DNA from: Aurantiacibacter aquimixticola
GTDB taxonomy: Bacteria > Pseudomonadota > Alphaproteobacteria > Sphingomonadales > Sphingomonadaceae
Direction: 5' to 3'
NCBI RefSeq assembly: GCF_003605475.1
Contig: NZ_RAHX01000001.1
Location: 1-64,000 of the forward strand
DNA length: 64,000 nt
In this document: one piece after another, positions 20,788 through 28,626 of the stretch
Position numbering within the stretch: position 1 is the stretch's first letter
Layout: each line of letters begins with the position of its first letter
The notes under the pieces: generated by a model
What the model was told of the DNA's origin: nothing
Database searches by the model: none
Seen by the model: the letters and a program-made list of their open reading frames with translations, nothing else
Translations under genes and position numbers: made by a program

Positions 20788-21321
20788 ATGCGCCCCTTTC
20801 ACGCCCTTCCGATGCTCGCTGCGATTGCACTGGTCGCCTGCAACAACGATGCCGAGACGGAGCTAAACGACGAGGCTCTGGCTGCAGGCGAGGTCGATGG
20901 CGTGCTCAACGACAACGGCGTGAAGCCGGGCGCGGGCGAGTATGCGACAAGCGTCGAACTGATAGATTTCGATGCGCCTGGACTAGACGAAGCGACAATC
21001 GCCGAAGCGCGCAATGCTTTTGCCGAAGGCGCAGGCGAACCGCATCTGTTCTGCGTCACCGAGGAAACCTCCCGTGAGGATTGGCTTTCCGACATGGTGG
21101 AGGCAGACTGCACCCTTTCGCGGCTCACCGCGGATGACAATTCCATCGAAGGGGCAATGCAGTGCAGCGCGCAAGACGGACTGAACGGGCGTATCGAGAT
21201 CACTGGCACGAGCGGGGACGAGGGTTCGGACCTGCGCCTGACCGTGCCGGTGGAAACTGCAGCGGGCGAAGGCACGGTGCGCATGCGCGTCCAGACCAAC
21301 CGCGTCGGCGATTGCGGCTGA
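20788..21321 (+). CDS. DUF3617 lipoprotein, copy 2
   Basis: A 177-residue lipoprotein; the ATG at 20788 gives MRPFHALPMLAAIALVAC with lipobox LVAC. It repeats the plan of copy 1: GAGEYATSVELIDFDAPG, LFCVTEETSREDW, DCTLSRL, and a C-terminal NRVGDCG. It is acidic after the signal. The next gene probably starts inside its last codons, so the two are translationally coupled. Divergence from copy 1 is substantial, so duplication is not recent. Confidence 0.83.
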   Translation: MRPFHALPMLAAIALVACNNDAETELNDEALAAGEVDGVLNDNGVKPGAGEYATSVELIDFDAPGLDEATIAEARNAFAEGAGEPHLFCVTEETSREDWLSDMVEADCTLSRLTADDNSIEGAMQCSAQDGLNGRIEITGTSGDEGSDLRLTVPVETAAGEGTVRMRVQTNRVGDCG

Positions 21322-21857
21322 CCCGTGTCGCTCTGATTGCGGCCCCGGTCGCCCTGGCGCTCCCTGTCCTGCCCCTCGTGGCGCAGGATATCCAGGTAAT
21401 CCCGGCGGACCCGCAAACGTCGCAAGCAGAGGAATTTCCCTGGCCCGACTTTCTTACGGTCGATCCTCTGCCCGGTCGTTATCGCGTAACGATGGTCATC
21501 GAGAATTTCGACTTTCCGGACATTCCGGGTGCGAAGCAGAACATGCTGGACGATCCGTCGGGCGAACCGGAAGTCGGCTTCCTTTGCGTGACGGATCCGG
21601 CGCATCGTGCAGATATGCTCGCAGAGATCAGCGGAGAGGATTGCACTTCGACGGAGCCGCAGATCGATGGCGAGAATTTCCGTTTCGCTGTCACCTGCCG
21701 CGATCCCGGTGGCGGTGTGAGCGAATTTCGCGGTTCAGGCAGTGCGCGAGAAACCGGGTTGGACATGCTTCTGCGTATGCGCATGAGCGATGGCGAGACT
21801 GGTAAGATGACGATGGACATGCAGATCACGGCAGAGCGCGAGGGCGACTGCGAGTAG
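21312..21857 (+). CDS. DUF3617 protein, copy 3 (secreted, no lipobox)
   Basis: Third tandem DUF3617 gene. The best start is TTG at 21312, overlapping the end of copy 2 by ten bases; it yields a classical signal peptide (RLTRVALIAAPVALALPVLPLVAQ region, residues 2-25) without a lipobox Cys, so the product should be soluble in the periplasm. The mature part has LPGRYRVTMVIENFDFPDIPG, FLCVTDPAHRADML, a DC pair and the family ending EREGDCE. The start codon is an inference; no in-frame ATG precedes the signal at a plausible distance. Confidence 0.75.
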   Translation: MRLTRVALIAAPVALALPVLPLVAQDIQVIPADPQTSQAEEFPWPDFLTVDPLPGRYRVTMVIENFDFPDIPGAKQNMLDDPSGEPEVGFLCVTDPAHRADMLAEISGEDCTSTEPQIDGENFRFAVTCRDPGGGVSEFRGSGSARETGLDMLLRMRMSDGETGKMTMDMQITAEREGDCE

Positions 21858-21883
21858 TCCATCCTGTCGTATCGCTACCGCCA

Positions 21884-22714
21884 TTGTTGGATGCATCACG
21901 GCTTTCCTATATTCGTCATGCCGTGCCGATAGTCGAAACCTCTCCGAAGCCGTTCCTCGAGCGCTCGCGCCGTAGTCTGATCGGCGTTTCGAACGCAGTA
22001 CGCTATCGCCTAAGCCTCTTGCGAGGCACCAGCCCTGAAAACGCCCACGCGCCGCCGCTCAGATTATTCCTCGCAGAATTTGGAGCGGTGGGAGAACCGC
22101 TCCTCCGCCGGTTTCGCAAGCCTCTCCAAATCGATGCGGCATCCAAGCGCAAAGTCGTAATTCTGCTGCCCGGTTTCGCCACCGGTCCCGCGCGCATGCG
22201 CTATCTTGCCACGCAGCTTGAACGAGCGGGGCACACGGTCAAGCGCTGGGGGCTGGGCCATAACCTTGGGCCGGACGCGAATACGCTTGATCTGCTGGCG
22301 CAGCGCGTCTGTGAGGTAAGTGAACGTTTTGGCCAGCAGGTGGTGCTCATCGGCTGGAGCCTTGGCGGTGTCATGGCGCGCGAGGTCGCAAAGCTGCAAC
22401 CGGATTGTGTGGCCAAGGTCGTCACCATGGGCTCGCCCTTCAGCCACACGCCATATTCCAACAATATCTGGCGCACCTACCAGTTGGTTGCAGGCCATTC
22501 TGTAGACGATCCTCCGATCCCTAGTGATACCCGGACTAAACCGCCGGTCGAAACAGTGGCGTTCTGGTCCCCGCGCGACGGGGTCATCTCTCGCCGCGCG
22601 GCTTGTGGAGAGCCGGGAGAGCGGGACCGCGTCGTGGCCTTGCGTTGCACGCATCTGACATTTCCCACTGCACCCGATTGCATCATGGCCCTTGTTTCGG
22701 AACTGGAAAGCTGA
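21884..22714 (+). CDS. Alpha/beta hydrolase
   Basis: Up to 276 residues. The core from about residue 88 is an alpha/beta hydrolase: KVVILLPGFATGPARM (first strand and oxyanion region), the nucleophile elbow GWSLGG, VVTMGSPFSHTPYSNNIW, then WSPRDGVI for the acid and CTHLTFP for the His. It resembles lipase/esterase-like proteins that act on lipids or esters. No ATG precedes the core; TTG at 21884 and GTG at 21923 are both possible starts. The first 85 residues are basic and look like a separate N-terminal region. It lies just before the Anbu cluster, but 56 bases and no overlap separate it from the ATP-grasp start. Confidence 0.75.
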   Translation: MLDASRLSYIRHAVPIVETSPKPFLERSRRSLIGVSNAVRYRLSLLRGTSPENAHAPPLRLFLAEFGAVGEPLLRRFRKPLQIDAASKRKVVILLPGFATGPARMRYLATQLERAGHTVKRWGLGHNLGPDANTLDLLAQRVCEVSERFGQQVVLIGWSLGGVMAREVAKLQPDCVAKVVTMGSPFSHTPYSNNIWRTYQLVAGHSVDDPPIPSDTRTKPPVETVAFWSPRDGVISRRAACGEPGERDRVVALRCTHLTFPTAPDCIMALVSELES

Positions 22715-22770
22715 CTAACCTTTAGTAACAGGACGGCGTGCCTTTCGCGCTGCGCCGACCGAAGGGATCA

Positions 22771-24201
22771 ATGAGCGCTTCCGAGCAGCCCAAATTCGAT
22801 GAAATGCACGCGCCCGATGGTTCGGTGCGCGAGGCTTATCGTGGCTATCAGGATTGGCTATCGGCCCAGGATAGCGGCTGGATGCGCCGCAAGAATTTCG
22901 AGGCGGAAAGCTTTTTCCGCCGCACCGGCATCACCTTCAATGTCTACGGAGAGGACGATGCAGAGGAGCGGCTGATCCCGTTCGACATGGTGCCGCGCAT
23001 CATTACCGGGGGCGAGTGGCGTCGGCTGAGCCGCGGGATCGAGCAGCGGGTGCGGGCGCTTAACGCCTTCATGCACGATCTTTATCATCGGCAGGAAATC
23101 ATCCGCTCCGGTCGCTTGCCCGAACGACTGTTCCGCCACAACGCTGCGTGGCTGCCGCAAATGGTCGGCTTCACCCCGCCCGGCGGCGTCTACACCCACA
23201 TTACCGGTGTGGATCTGGTCCGCACCGGGCCAGACGATTTTCTGGTACTGGAAGACAATGCCCGCACGCCAAGCGGCGTGTCCTACATGCTGGAAAATCG
23301 CGAGACGATGATGGCGATGTTCCCCGAGCTGTTCAGCAAGGTGAATGTCCGCGAGGTCTCCGATTATCCGCGCCGCCTGGCCAAGAGCCTCGCCGCCTGC
23401 GCACCTCCGGGCACGGTCGGTAAACCGACCATCGCCGTGCTGACGCCAGGCATCTTCAATTCGGCCTATTACGAGCACGCCTTTCTGGCGGACCAGATGG
23501 GTGCAGAGCTCGTTGAGGGCAGCGATTTGCGCGTGACGGGCGGCAAGGTACAGATGCGCACCACGGTGGGTTTCAAGCCGGTCGATGTGCTCTATCGCCG
23601 CGTGGACGACGATTTCCTCGATCCGCTGACATTCAACCCCGACAGCGTGCTAGGCGTGCCCGGCATCATGGATGTCTATCGGGCGGGCGGCATCACAATC
23701 GCCAATGCGCCGGGCACCGGAGTGGCCGACGACAAGGCGATCTATTCCTTCATGCCCGAAATCGTCGAGTTCTATACGGGCGAGAAGCCGTTGCTGCCCA
23801 ATGTCGATACCTGGCGCTGCGCCGATCCCGACAGTCTGAAATACGTGCTCGACAATCTGTCCGAGCTGGTGGTGAAGGAAGTGCACGGATCGGGTGGATA
23901 CGGCATGTTGATCGGCCCCACTGCCAGCAAGAAGGAAATCGCGGCCTTCCGGGACAAGCTCAAGGACAATCCGGAGAATTACATCGCCCAGCCGACCTTG
24001 TCGCTTTCGACCTGTCCGATCTTCACCAAGCAGGGTCTCGCCCCGCGCCATGTGGACCTGCGGCCCTTCGTGCTTTGTTCGCCCGATGGGGTCGACATCA
24101 CGCCGGGCGGCCTTACCCGCGTGGCGCTAAAGAAGGGTTCGCTGGTCGTGAATTCCAGCCAGGGCGGCGGCACCAAGGACAGTTGGGTGCTGGACGACTG
24201 A
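22771..24201 (+). CDS. Circularly permuted ATP-grasp protein (Anbu cluster)
   Basis: A 476-residue member of the circularly permuted ATP-grasp family (DUF404/DUF407). Seen: FNVYGEDDAEERLIPFDMVPR, TGVDLVRTGPDDFLVLEDNARTPSG, the ligase segments VVKEVHGSGGYGMLIGP and VDLRPFVLCSP, and the end SSQGGGTKDSWVLDD. Relatives are proposed to form amide bonds, possibly adding a peptide tag. It opens a four-gene operon of ATP-grasp, alpha-E, transglutaminase-like and Anbu proteins, a conserved bacterial set. ATG 22771 has GAAGGGA upstream and replaces the in-frame codon at 22738. The substrate is unknown. Confidence 0.9.
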   Translation: MSASEQPKFDEMHAPDGSVREAYRGYQDWLSAQDSGWMRRKNFEAESFFRRTGITFNVYGEDDAEERLIPFDMVPRIITGGEWRRLSRGIEQRVRALNAFMHDLYHRQEIIRSGRLPERLFRHNAAWLPQMVGFTPPGGVYTHITGVDLVRTGPDDFLVLEDNARTPSGVSYMLENRETMMAMFPELFSKVNVREVSDYPRRLAKSLAACAPPGTVGKPTIAVLTPGIFNSAYYEHAFLADQMGAELVEGSDLRVTGGKVQMRTTVGFKPVDVLYRRVDDDFLDPLTFNPDSVLGVPGIMDVYRAGGITIANAPGTGVADDKAIYSFMPEIVEFYTGEKPLLPNVDTWRCADPDSLKYVLDNLSELVVKEVHGSGGYGMLIGPTASKKEIAAFRDKLKDNPENYIAQPTLSLSTCPIFTKQGLAPRHVDLRPFVLCSPDGVDITPGGLTRVALKKGSLVVNSSQGGGTKDSWVLDD

Positions 24202-24217
24202 TGCACGATTGCTTCCC

Positions 24218-25162
24218 ATGTTAGGCCGCGTCGCCAACGGCATCTTCTGGATGTACCGCTATCTCGAGCGGGCTGAGAATACTGCGCGTTTGCTCGCGGC
24301 CGGCCAGCGTATGACGCTGACGCGCAGTGCCGAACAGGCGAGCCAGGAATGGATCTCCGTCCTTACCACGCTCGGGCTGAAGCAGGCTTACGAGGCGGGT
24401 CACGACGATTACACCGGCGCGAAAGTCTGCGATTTCGTGCTGCGATCGAAAGACAATCCCGAAAGCGTATTTTCGATGATGGAGGGCGCGCGCACCAATG
24501 CGCGAGCATGTCGCTCTGCGATCACGGCGGAGGTCTGGGAAGCCATCAACGAAGGGTGGATGACCTTGCGCGATCTGCTTTCGCGCCCGGTCCAGGATGG
24601 CAATCTCAACCTCGTGCTCGGCGCAATCCGGCGCGAGAGCACGCTGGCGCGGGGCGCGACCCACGGGTCGATGCTGCGTAACGAAACCTATAGCTTCGCG
24701 CGGCTCGGCACATTTCTGGAGCGTGCGGATAATACGGCGCGCATCCTCGACGTGAAATATTACCTCCTGCTCCCGTCGCTCAGCTATGTCGGAACCGCGC
24801 TCGACAGCGGGCAATGGGACAGCGTTCTGCGATCGCTCTCGGCTGAGCGCGCCTATCGCTGGCTCAATGCCGGCCAGATGGATGCCCGTTCCATTGCCGA
24901 TTTCCTCATCCTCGATGCGCGATTCCCGCGCAGCCTGGTCTTTTGTTATGCCGCCATGCGCGAAAATCTCACTGAGCTTGCACAATTGCATGGCGGTGAA
25001 AGCAGCTCGCATGAGCATATGAGGGAGGCCGATCTGCGCCTTGCAGACAAGAGCGTGGAGGACATTTTCGAGCAGGGTCTTCACGAATTCCTGCTCGAAT
25101 TCATCGCCGGAAACCAGGCGATCGCCGCCGCCGTCGCCGAAGATTATCGGTTCGTGTCCTGA
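24218..25162 (+). CDS. Alpha-E domain protein (DUF403, Anbu cluster)
   Basis: A 314-residue, almost wholly helical protein of the alpha-E family. It begins MLGRVANGIFWMYRYLERAE, the family signature, with repeated ARL and ERADNTARILDVKYYLLLPS helices. Alpha-E proteins always accompany the ATP-grasp partner and are thought to be part of the same peptide-forming machine; no catalytic activity is proven. It starts 16 bases after the ATP-grasp stop and ends 16 bases before the transglutaminase-like gene. The ATG at 24218 is chosen over TTG 24209 because it begins at the conserved motif. Confidence 0.9.
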   Translation: MLGRVANGIFWMYRYLERAENTARLLAAGQRMTLTRSAEQASQEWISVLTTLGLKQAYEAGHDDYTGAKVCDFVLRSKDNPESVFSMMEGARTNARACRSAITAEVWEAINEGWMTLRDLLSRPVQDGNLNLVLGAIRRESTLARGATHGSMLRNETYSFARLGTFLERADNTARILDVKYYLLLPSLSYVGTALDSGQWDSVLRSLSAERAYRWLNAGQMDARSIADFLILDARFPRSLVFCYAAMRENLTELAQLHGGESSSHEHMREADLRLADKSVEDIFEQGLHEFLLEFIAGNQAIAAAVAEDYRFVS

Positions 25163-25178
25163 GGAGGGACGACGACTT

Positions 25179-26003
25179 ATGCGCCTCTCTATCCGCCATA
25201 CGACACGCTATCTCTTTGCCGAACCGATCGCGCACGGCATCCAGCGCCTGCGTCTCACTCCGAAGGAAACGCAGGGCCAGAAGATCGTCGAATGGTCGAT
25301 GGAGTATGAAGGCGCGCGTGAGGAGCTTGTCTTTGACGATCAGAATTTCAATCACGTGACGCTCGTCGCCGTCGACGAAGGTGCGCGCGAAGTCGTAGTG
25401 TCGTGCCAGGGCAAGGTGGATACCAAAGACAATGCCGGCGTTATTGGCCAGCATGCCGGGCATCTGCCGCTATGGGCATTTCTCGGGCAAACCAAGCTGA
25501 CGAAGCCGGGGCCGCGCATTCGTGAGCTGATCGGCAAGGTGGAGCGTAGTCAGGGCGGAATGGTCGACACGCTGCACAACTTGTCCAATGTCATCCGCGA
25601 CCACATCGAATATCGCACCGGCACGACGCACGTCGCCACCACCGCCGAAGAAGCCGCCGAGAGTGGGCAGGGCGTTTGCCAAGACCACGCGCATGTCTTC
25701 ATTTCGGCAGCACGCAGCCTCGAAATTCCGGCGCGCTATGTCAGTGGCTATCTGATGATGAACGACCGGATCGAGCAGGAAGCGACCCATGCCTGGGCCG
25801 AGGCGCACGTGCAGGGGCTGGGCTGGGTCGGCTTCGACATTTCGAACGGAATCAGCCCCGACCCGCGCTATGTGCGGGTGGCGACGGGCCGCGACTATCG
25901 CGATGCAGCGCCGATTACCGGCATCAGTTTCGGCTCACAGACCGAGAATCTCATCGTCAATCTTGCAGTCGAACAGCAAGTGGTCGAACAACAGCAACAG
26001 TGA
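25179..26003 (+). CDS. Transglutaminase-like cysteine protease (Anbu cluster)
   Basis: A 274-residue protein with an N-terminal bacterial transglutaminase-associated beta domain (MRLSIRHTTRYLFAEPIAHG) and a transglutaminase-like core. The triad is complete: Cys in SGQGVCQDHAHVF, His in THAWAEAHV and Asp in GWVGFDISNG. In this neighbourhood the domain is thought to cleave peptide or isopeptide bonds, opposing the ATP-grasp ligase. ATG 25179 follows GAGGAGGG at good spacing and starts at the family N-terminus. Confidence 0.9.
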   Translation: MRLSIRHTTRYLFAEPIAHGIQRLRLTPKETQGQKIVEWSMEYEGAREELVFDDQNFNHVTLVAVDEGAREVVVSCQGKVDTKDNAGVIGQHAGHLPLWAFLGQTKLTKPGPRIRELIGKVERSQGGMVDTLHNLSNVIRDHIEYRTGTTHVATTAEEAAESGQGVCQDHAHVFISAARSLEIPARYVSGYLMMNDRIEQEATHAWAEAHVQGLGWVGFDISNGISPDPRYVRVATGRDYRDAAPITGISFGSQTENLIVNLAVEQQVVEQQQQ

Positions 26004-26033
26004 GCGCCAGGCGGCGCGGGAGACATTTTTCGC

Positions 26034-26789
26034 ATGACCTATTGCGTTGGCATGGCGATCGACAAGGGTTTGGTCTTGATGAGCGATACCCGAACCAATT
26101 CGGGCGTCGACAACATCTCGGTATTCAAGAAAATGCACAGCTGGTCGACGCCGGGCGATCGCATCATCACCGTGATGACGGCAGGTAATCTCGCCACGAC
26201 GCAGGCCGTGATCAGCCAATTGGAAGAGCGCACCAAAGCGCCAGAGGATCGGCAGAATTCGTTGATGGAACTGCCGACAATGTTCCAGGTGGCGGTCGAA
26301 ACCGGGAAGCTGCTGCGTGAAACGATCACGCAGACGCAGCAGGACAACGGCACGCGGGGCAAGGGGCGCTTCACCGCCTCGATCATCCTCGCCGGGCAGA
26401 TCAAGGGCATGCAGCCCCGCCTTTTTATGATTTACCCGGAAGGCAATTTTATCGAAGCGAGTTTCGACACGCCCTTCTTCCAGATCGGGGAGACTAAATA
26501 CGGGCGCCCCATCATCCTGCGTGGCTACGACCGCACGATGAGTTTCGAGGACGCGGTCAAGCTGCTGATGGTCAGCTTCGATTCAACGCTGAAGGCCAAT
26601 CTTTCGGTCGGCCTGCCGCTGGACTTGATGGTGATCGAGCGCGACGGTTTCGAAGCCACGCACGAAAAGCGTATCGAGCAGACCGATCCCTATTTTTCAG
26701 CGATTTCGGACAGTTGGAGCGAAGCGCTGCGTAACGCATTTCACTCCCTGCCCGACTACAGTTTTTATCAGGCCAGTAAAACTACGTAG
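26034..26789 (+). CDS. Anbu proteasome-like peptidase
   Basis: A 251-residue Ntn-hydrolase of the Anbu (bacterial proteasome-related) family. The start MTYCVGMAIDKGLVLMSDTRTN has Thr2, exposed as nucleophile when Met is removed, Asp in SDTRT and Lys in FKKMHSW, the proteasome-type Thr/Asp/Lys active site. RFTASIILAGQIKG and KYGRPIILRGYDRTMS also fit. Anbu assembles into open helical or ring structures; no physiological substrate is settled. It is the last gene of the cluster, 30 bases after the transglutaminase-like gene. Confidence 0.93.
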   Translation: MTYCVGMAIDKGLVLMSDTRTNSGVDNISVFKKMHSWSTPGDRIITVMTAGNLATTQAVISQLEERTKAPEDRQNSLMELPTMFQVAVETGKLLRETITQTQQDNGTRGKGRFTASIILAGQIKGMQPRLFMIYPEGNFIEASFDTPFFQIGETKYGRPIILRGYDRTMSFEDAVKLLMVSFDSTLKANLSVGLPLDLMVIERDGFEATHEKRIEQTDPYFSAISDSWSEALRNAFHSLPDYSFYQASKTT

Positions 26790-26918
26790 TTTTTGCCGGG
26801 ATTTTATCCACCCTGCGTCCGAACGACACGCATGGTCGATCAATTATGTCCAGTTTGGTTCTAGCAAGAGCGACGGCTTACGCCAGAATTGTTGTTTTTC
26901 CTCAGGCAATAGGTGGAC

Positions 26919-26936
26919 TTCCGTAGTTATACGGAA
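26919..26936. promoter_or_regulatory. Perfect inverted repeat upstream of FixJ-like regulator
   Basis: TTCCGTA, a GTTA spacer, then TACGGAA: a perfect 7-4-7 palindrome centred about 35 bases before the first ATG of the regulator gene. Its size and symmetry fit an operator for a dimeric LuxR/FixJ-type protein, so autoregulation is a reasonable guess. Confidence 0.45.
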
Positions 26937-26962
26937 TGTAAAATACGCAGCTTCCCGTCACA

Positions 26963-27670
26963 ATGATGTGCATGGAACAACGTATTACCATGCACATTGT
27001 CGGCGGAGACAGCCGCTCCCGCGCCGCGCAGTCGCGGCTCGTCCTGTCGATGGGGCATCACGCCGAAGTCTACTCCGATTTCGTGGAGCTGCTCGACAGG
27101 CCGCCGCGCGAAGGCGTGATCGTCGCCTCGGCAGATGTCGTCGAAGCGGGCATAGCGGATCTGCTCGAAAGATTGGCGGACCATGGGATCTGGGTGCCGC
27201 TGGTCGCCGCGCGCGAAAATCCGGGGTTGGAAGAAGTGGTCGAGGCGATTCAGGCCGGTGCGCTCGATTTCCTGACATTGCCGCTCACCGATGACGAAGT
27301 TCGCCGTATGGTGGCGCATTACCATTCGGACGCGGGCGCTCACGCCGAGGCTCGCCGCCGCCTGATCGATGCGCGGCGCCGTATTTCCGGCCTGTCCAAG
27401 CGAGAGCGCGAAGTGCTCGACTGGCTTTCGGAAGGGTGCTCGAACAAGGCAATCGCCCGCGAACTGGAGATCAGCCCCCGCACCGTGGAAATCCACCGCG
27501 CGAACATGATGGACAAGCTCGGCGCCTCGCACGCTGCGGAAGCGGTACGGATGCGCATCGAAGCGGGCATCGAAGAAAAAAAAAGAGCGTCGGGTGAAGC
27601 GGTAGAGACCCCCAGCGGGCCGCCATCGGTGATGATCGCGGATGTGCCGATGCCGCAGCGTTACGGCTGA
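26963..27670 (+). CDS. LuxR/FixJ-type regulator with degenerate receiver
   Basis: Up to 235 residues. The first 115 have the alternating strands and helices of a receiver (MHIVGGDSRSRAAQSRLVLS, VIVASADVVEAG, PLVAARENPGL, DFLTLPLTDDEV), but the phosphoacceptor Asp after the third strand and the usual Lys are missing, so it is probably not phosphorylated. Residues about 138-205 are a LuxR helix-turn-helix: LSKREREVLDWLSEGCSNKA and ISPRTVEIHRANMMDKLG. The C-terminal tail starts at a run of nine A (27576-27584). ATGs at 26963, 26966, 26972 and 26990 are all possible starts. Confidence 0.85.
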   Translation: MMCMEQRITMHIVGGDSRSRAAQSRLVLSMGHHAEVYSDFVELLDRPPREGVIVASADVVEAGIADLLERLADHGIWVPLVAARENPGLEEVVEAIQAGALDFLTLPLTDDEVRRMVAHYHSDAGAHAEARRRLIDARRRISGLSKREREVLDWLSEGCSNKAIARELEISPRTVEIHRANMMDKLGASHAAEAVRMRIEAGIEEKKRASGEAVETPSGPPSVMIADVPMPQRYG

Positions 27671-27682
27671 CGCCGGGCCGGC

Positions 27683-28387
27683 TCAGCGGCAGTACGAATT
27701 GCCGTCGATCACGCCTTCCAGATGCAGATGGTCGCTATGCGCCGAATTGTAGTCGGGGCCAAGAACCGTATCGAACCGACGGCAGGCGCTGCTCTGGACG
27801 AGGCGCAGGAATTCCCGCTCTTGCGCCGAGCCGTTCCAGCCATCCTGGACGGAAATGCGACGACCGTTGGCCAGCATGAAGCCGCCGATGTCGATTGCCT
27901 CTGCGCTCGCATGCGCGCTGCGCCGCGTTGTTCCCGCGACATTGCGGCAGGCATAGCTACCCATTGTTTCGATGCTCTGCAGCGGCGACCCGAAGACCTG
28001 CCTTGCAGCGCGGTCTACGCCATAGCGTGTCCACGCGGCAAAGGCGGCGCCAACCGGGCAGGTCACGGGGCCGATATTGCTAACGCCAAGCTGCCCGCGA
28101 TCGCTACGCAACGCCTGCAACTGAACCGTGCCCAGCGTGCTGCATCCGGCATCCGTATAGGCATCCGGGACGACGTCGAACCGTGCTCCCTCCGAACCGA
28201 GCCTTGTCAGGCACTGCGCCATCGCTGGACTGCGAGGCGGCAGTGCTGCTCTCGCCACGCGCGGTGTCGTATCGGCGCGCGAAGACGACGCCACGCTAGT
28301 GTCCGCGGCCTCGCCCGATAAGGACGGCAGGACCGAGCAGCCGGCCAAGGCCAGGCAGATGACGGAGAGGCACAAGACACGCTTCAT
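27683..28387 (-). CDS. Extensin-like family lipoprotein
   Basis: A 234-residue lipoprotein. Signal MKRVLCLSVICLALAGC has lipobox LAGC. The C-terminal 170 residues form the extensin-like domain of bacteria, related in shape to M15 peptidases: SAHASAEAIDIGGFML and SDHLHLEGV supply the His, Asp and His typical of a zinc site, and four Cys (AGCSTLG, VTCPVG, YACRNV, SACRRF) may pair. It probably acts on peptidoglycan in the periplasm, which is inference. The gene converges on the LuxR-type gene with 12 bases between stops. Confidence 0.82.
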   Translation of the reverse strand: MKRVLCLSVICLALAGCSVLPSLSGEAADTSVASSSRADTTPRVARAALPPRSPAMAQCLTRLGSEGARFDVVPDAYTDAGCSTLGTVQLQALRSDRGQLGVSNIGPVTCPVGAAFAAWTRYGVDRAARQVFGSPLQSIETMGSYACRNVAGTTRRSAHASAEAIDIGGFMLANGRRISVQDGWNGSAQEREFLRLVQSSACRRFDTVLGPDYNSAHSDHLHLEGVIDGNSYCR

Positions 28388-28542
28388 TGCGGTTTCCAAG
28401 GTTTTGTATGAGCCGTGTGATTACCGCATTCATGGTTAACACCCGACAAACGAGTGTCGACAGATAGTCTGCGTCGCTTCTCCGGCAATCTGCTTCCGAA
28501 CGCGGAACCGGCTGACGGTTTCGCACGTAACCGCAATAGTGT

Positions 28543-28570
28543 TTGACTCCCCCACCAACGCGCCTAGTGC
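28543..28570 (+). promoter_or_regulatory. Candidate promoter of serC
   Basis: TTGACT at 28543-28548 and TAGTGC at 28565-28570 with 16 bases between. The minus-35 box is strong and the minus-10 box weak. A start about seven bases further would place the folded leader at the very 5' end of the transcript. Confidence 0.4.
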
Positions 28571-28576
28571 CGCCCG

Positions 28577-28626
28577 CGGGCCACGCGGTCCCAACGCCGC
28601 GCGTGCTCTCTGCAAGGAGAGAATAC
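28577..28626 (+). ncRNA. Candidate serC leader RNA motif
   Basis: Two adjacent hairpins sit directly before the serC ATG. The first pairs CACGCGG (28582-28588) with CCGCGCGTG (28597-28605) with a small bulge; the second pairs CTCTC (28606-28610) with GAGAG (28617-28621) around TGCAAG and contains the AAGGAG ribosome site. A conserved serC motif with this position is known in Alphaproteobacteria. Sequestering of the ribosome site suggests control of translation. The match is by position and shape, without alignment to the family model. Confidence 0.55.
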
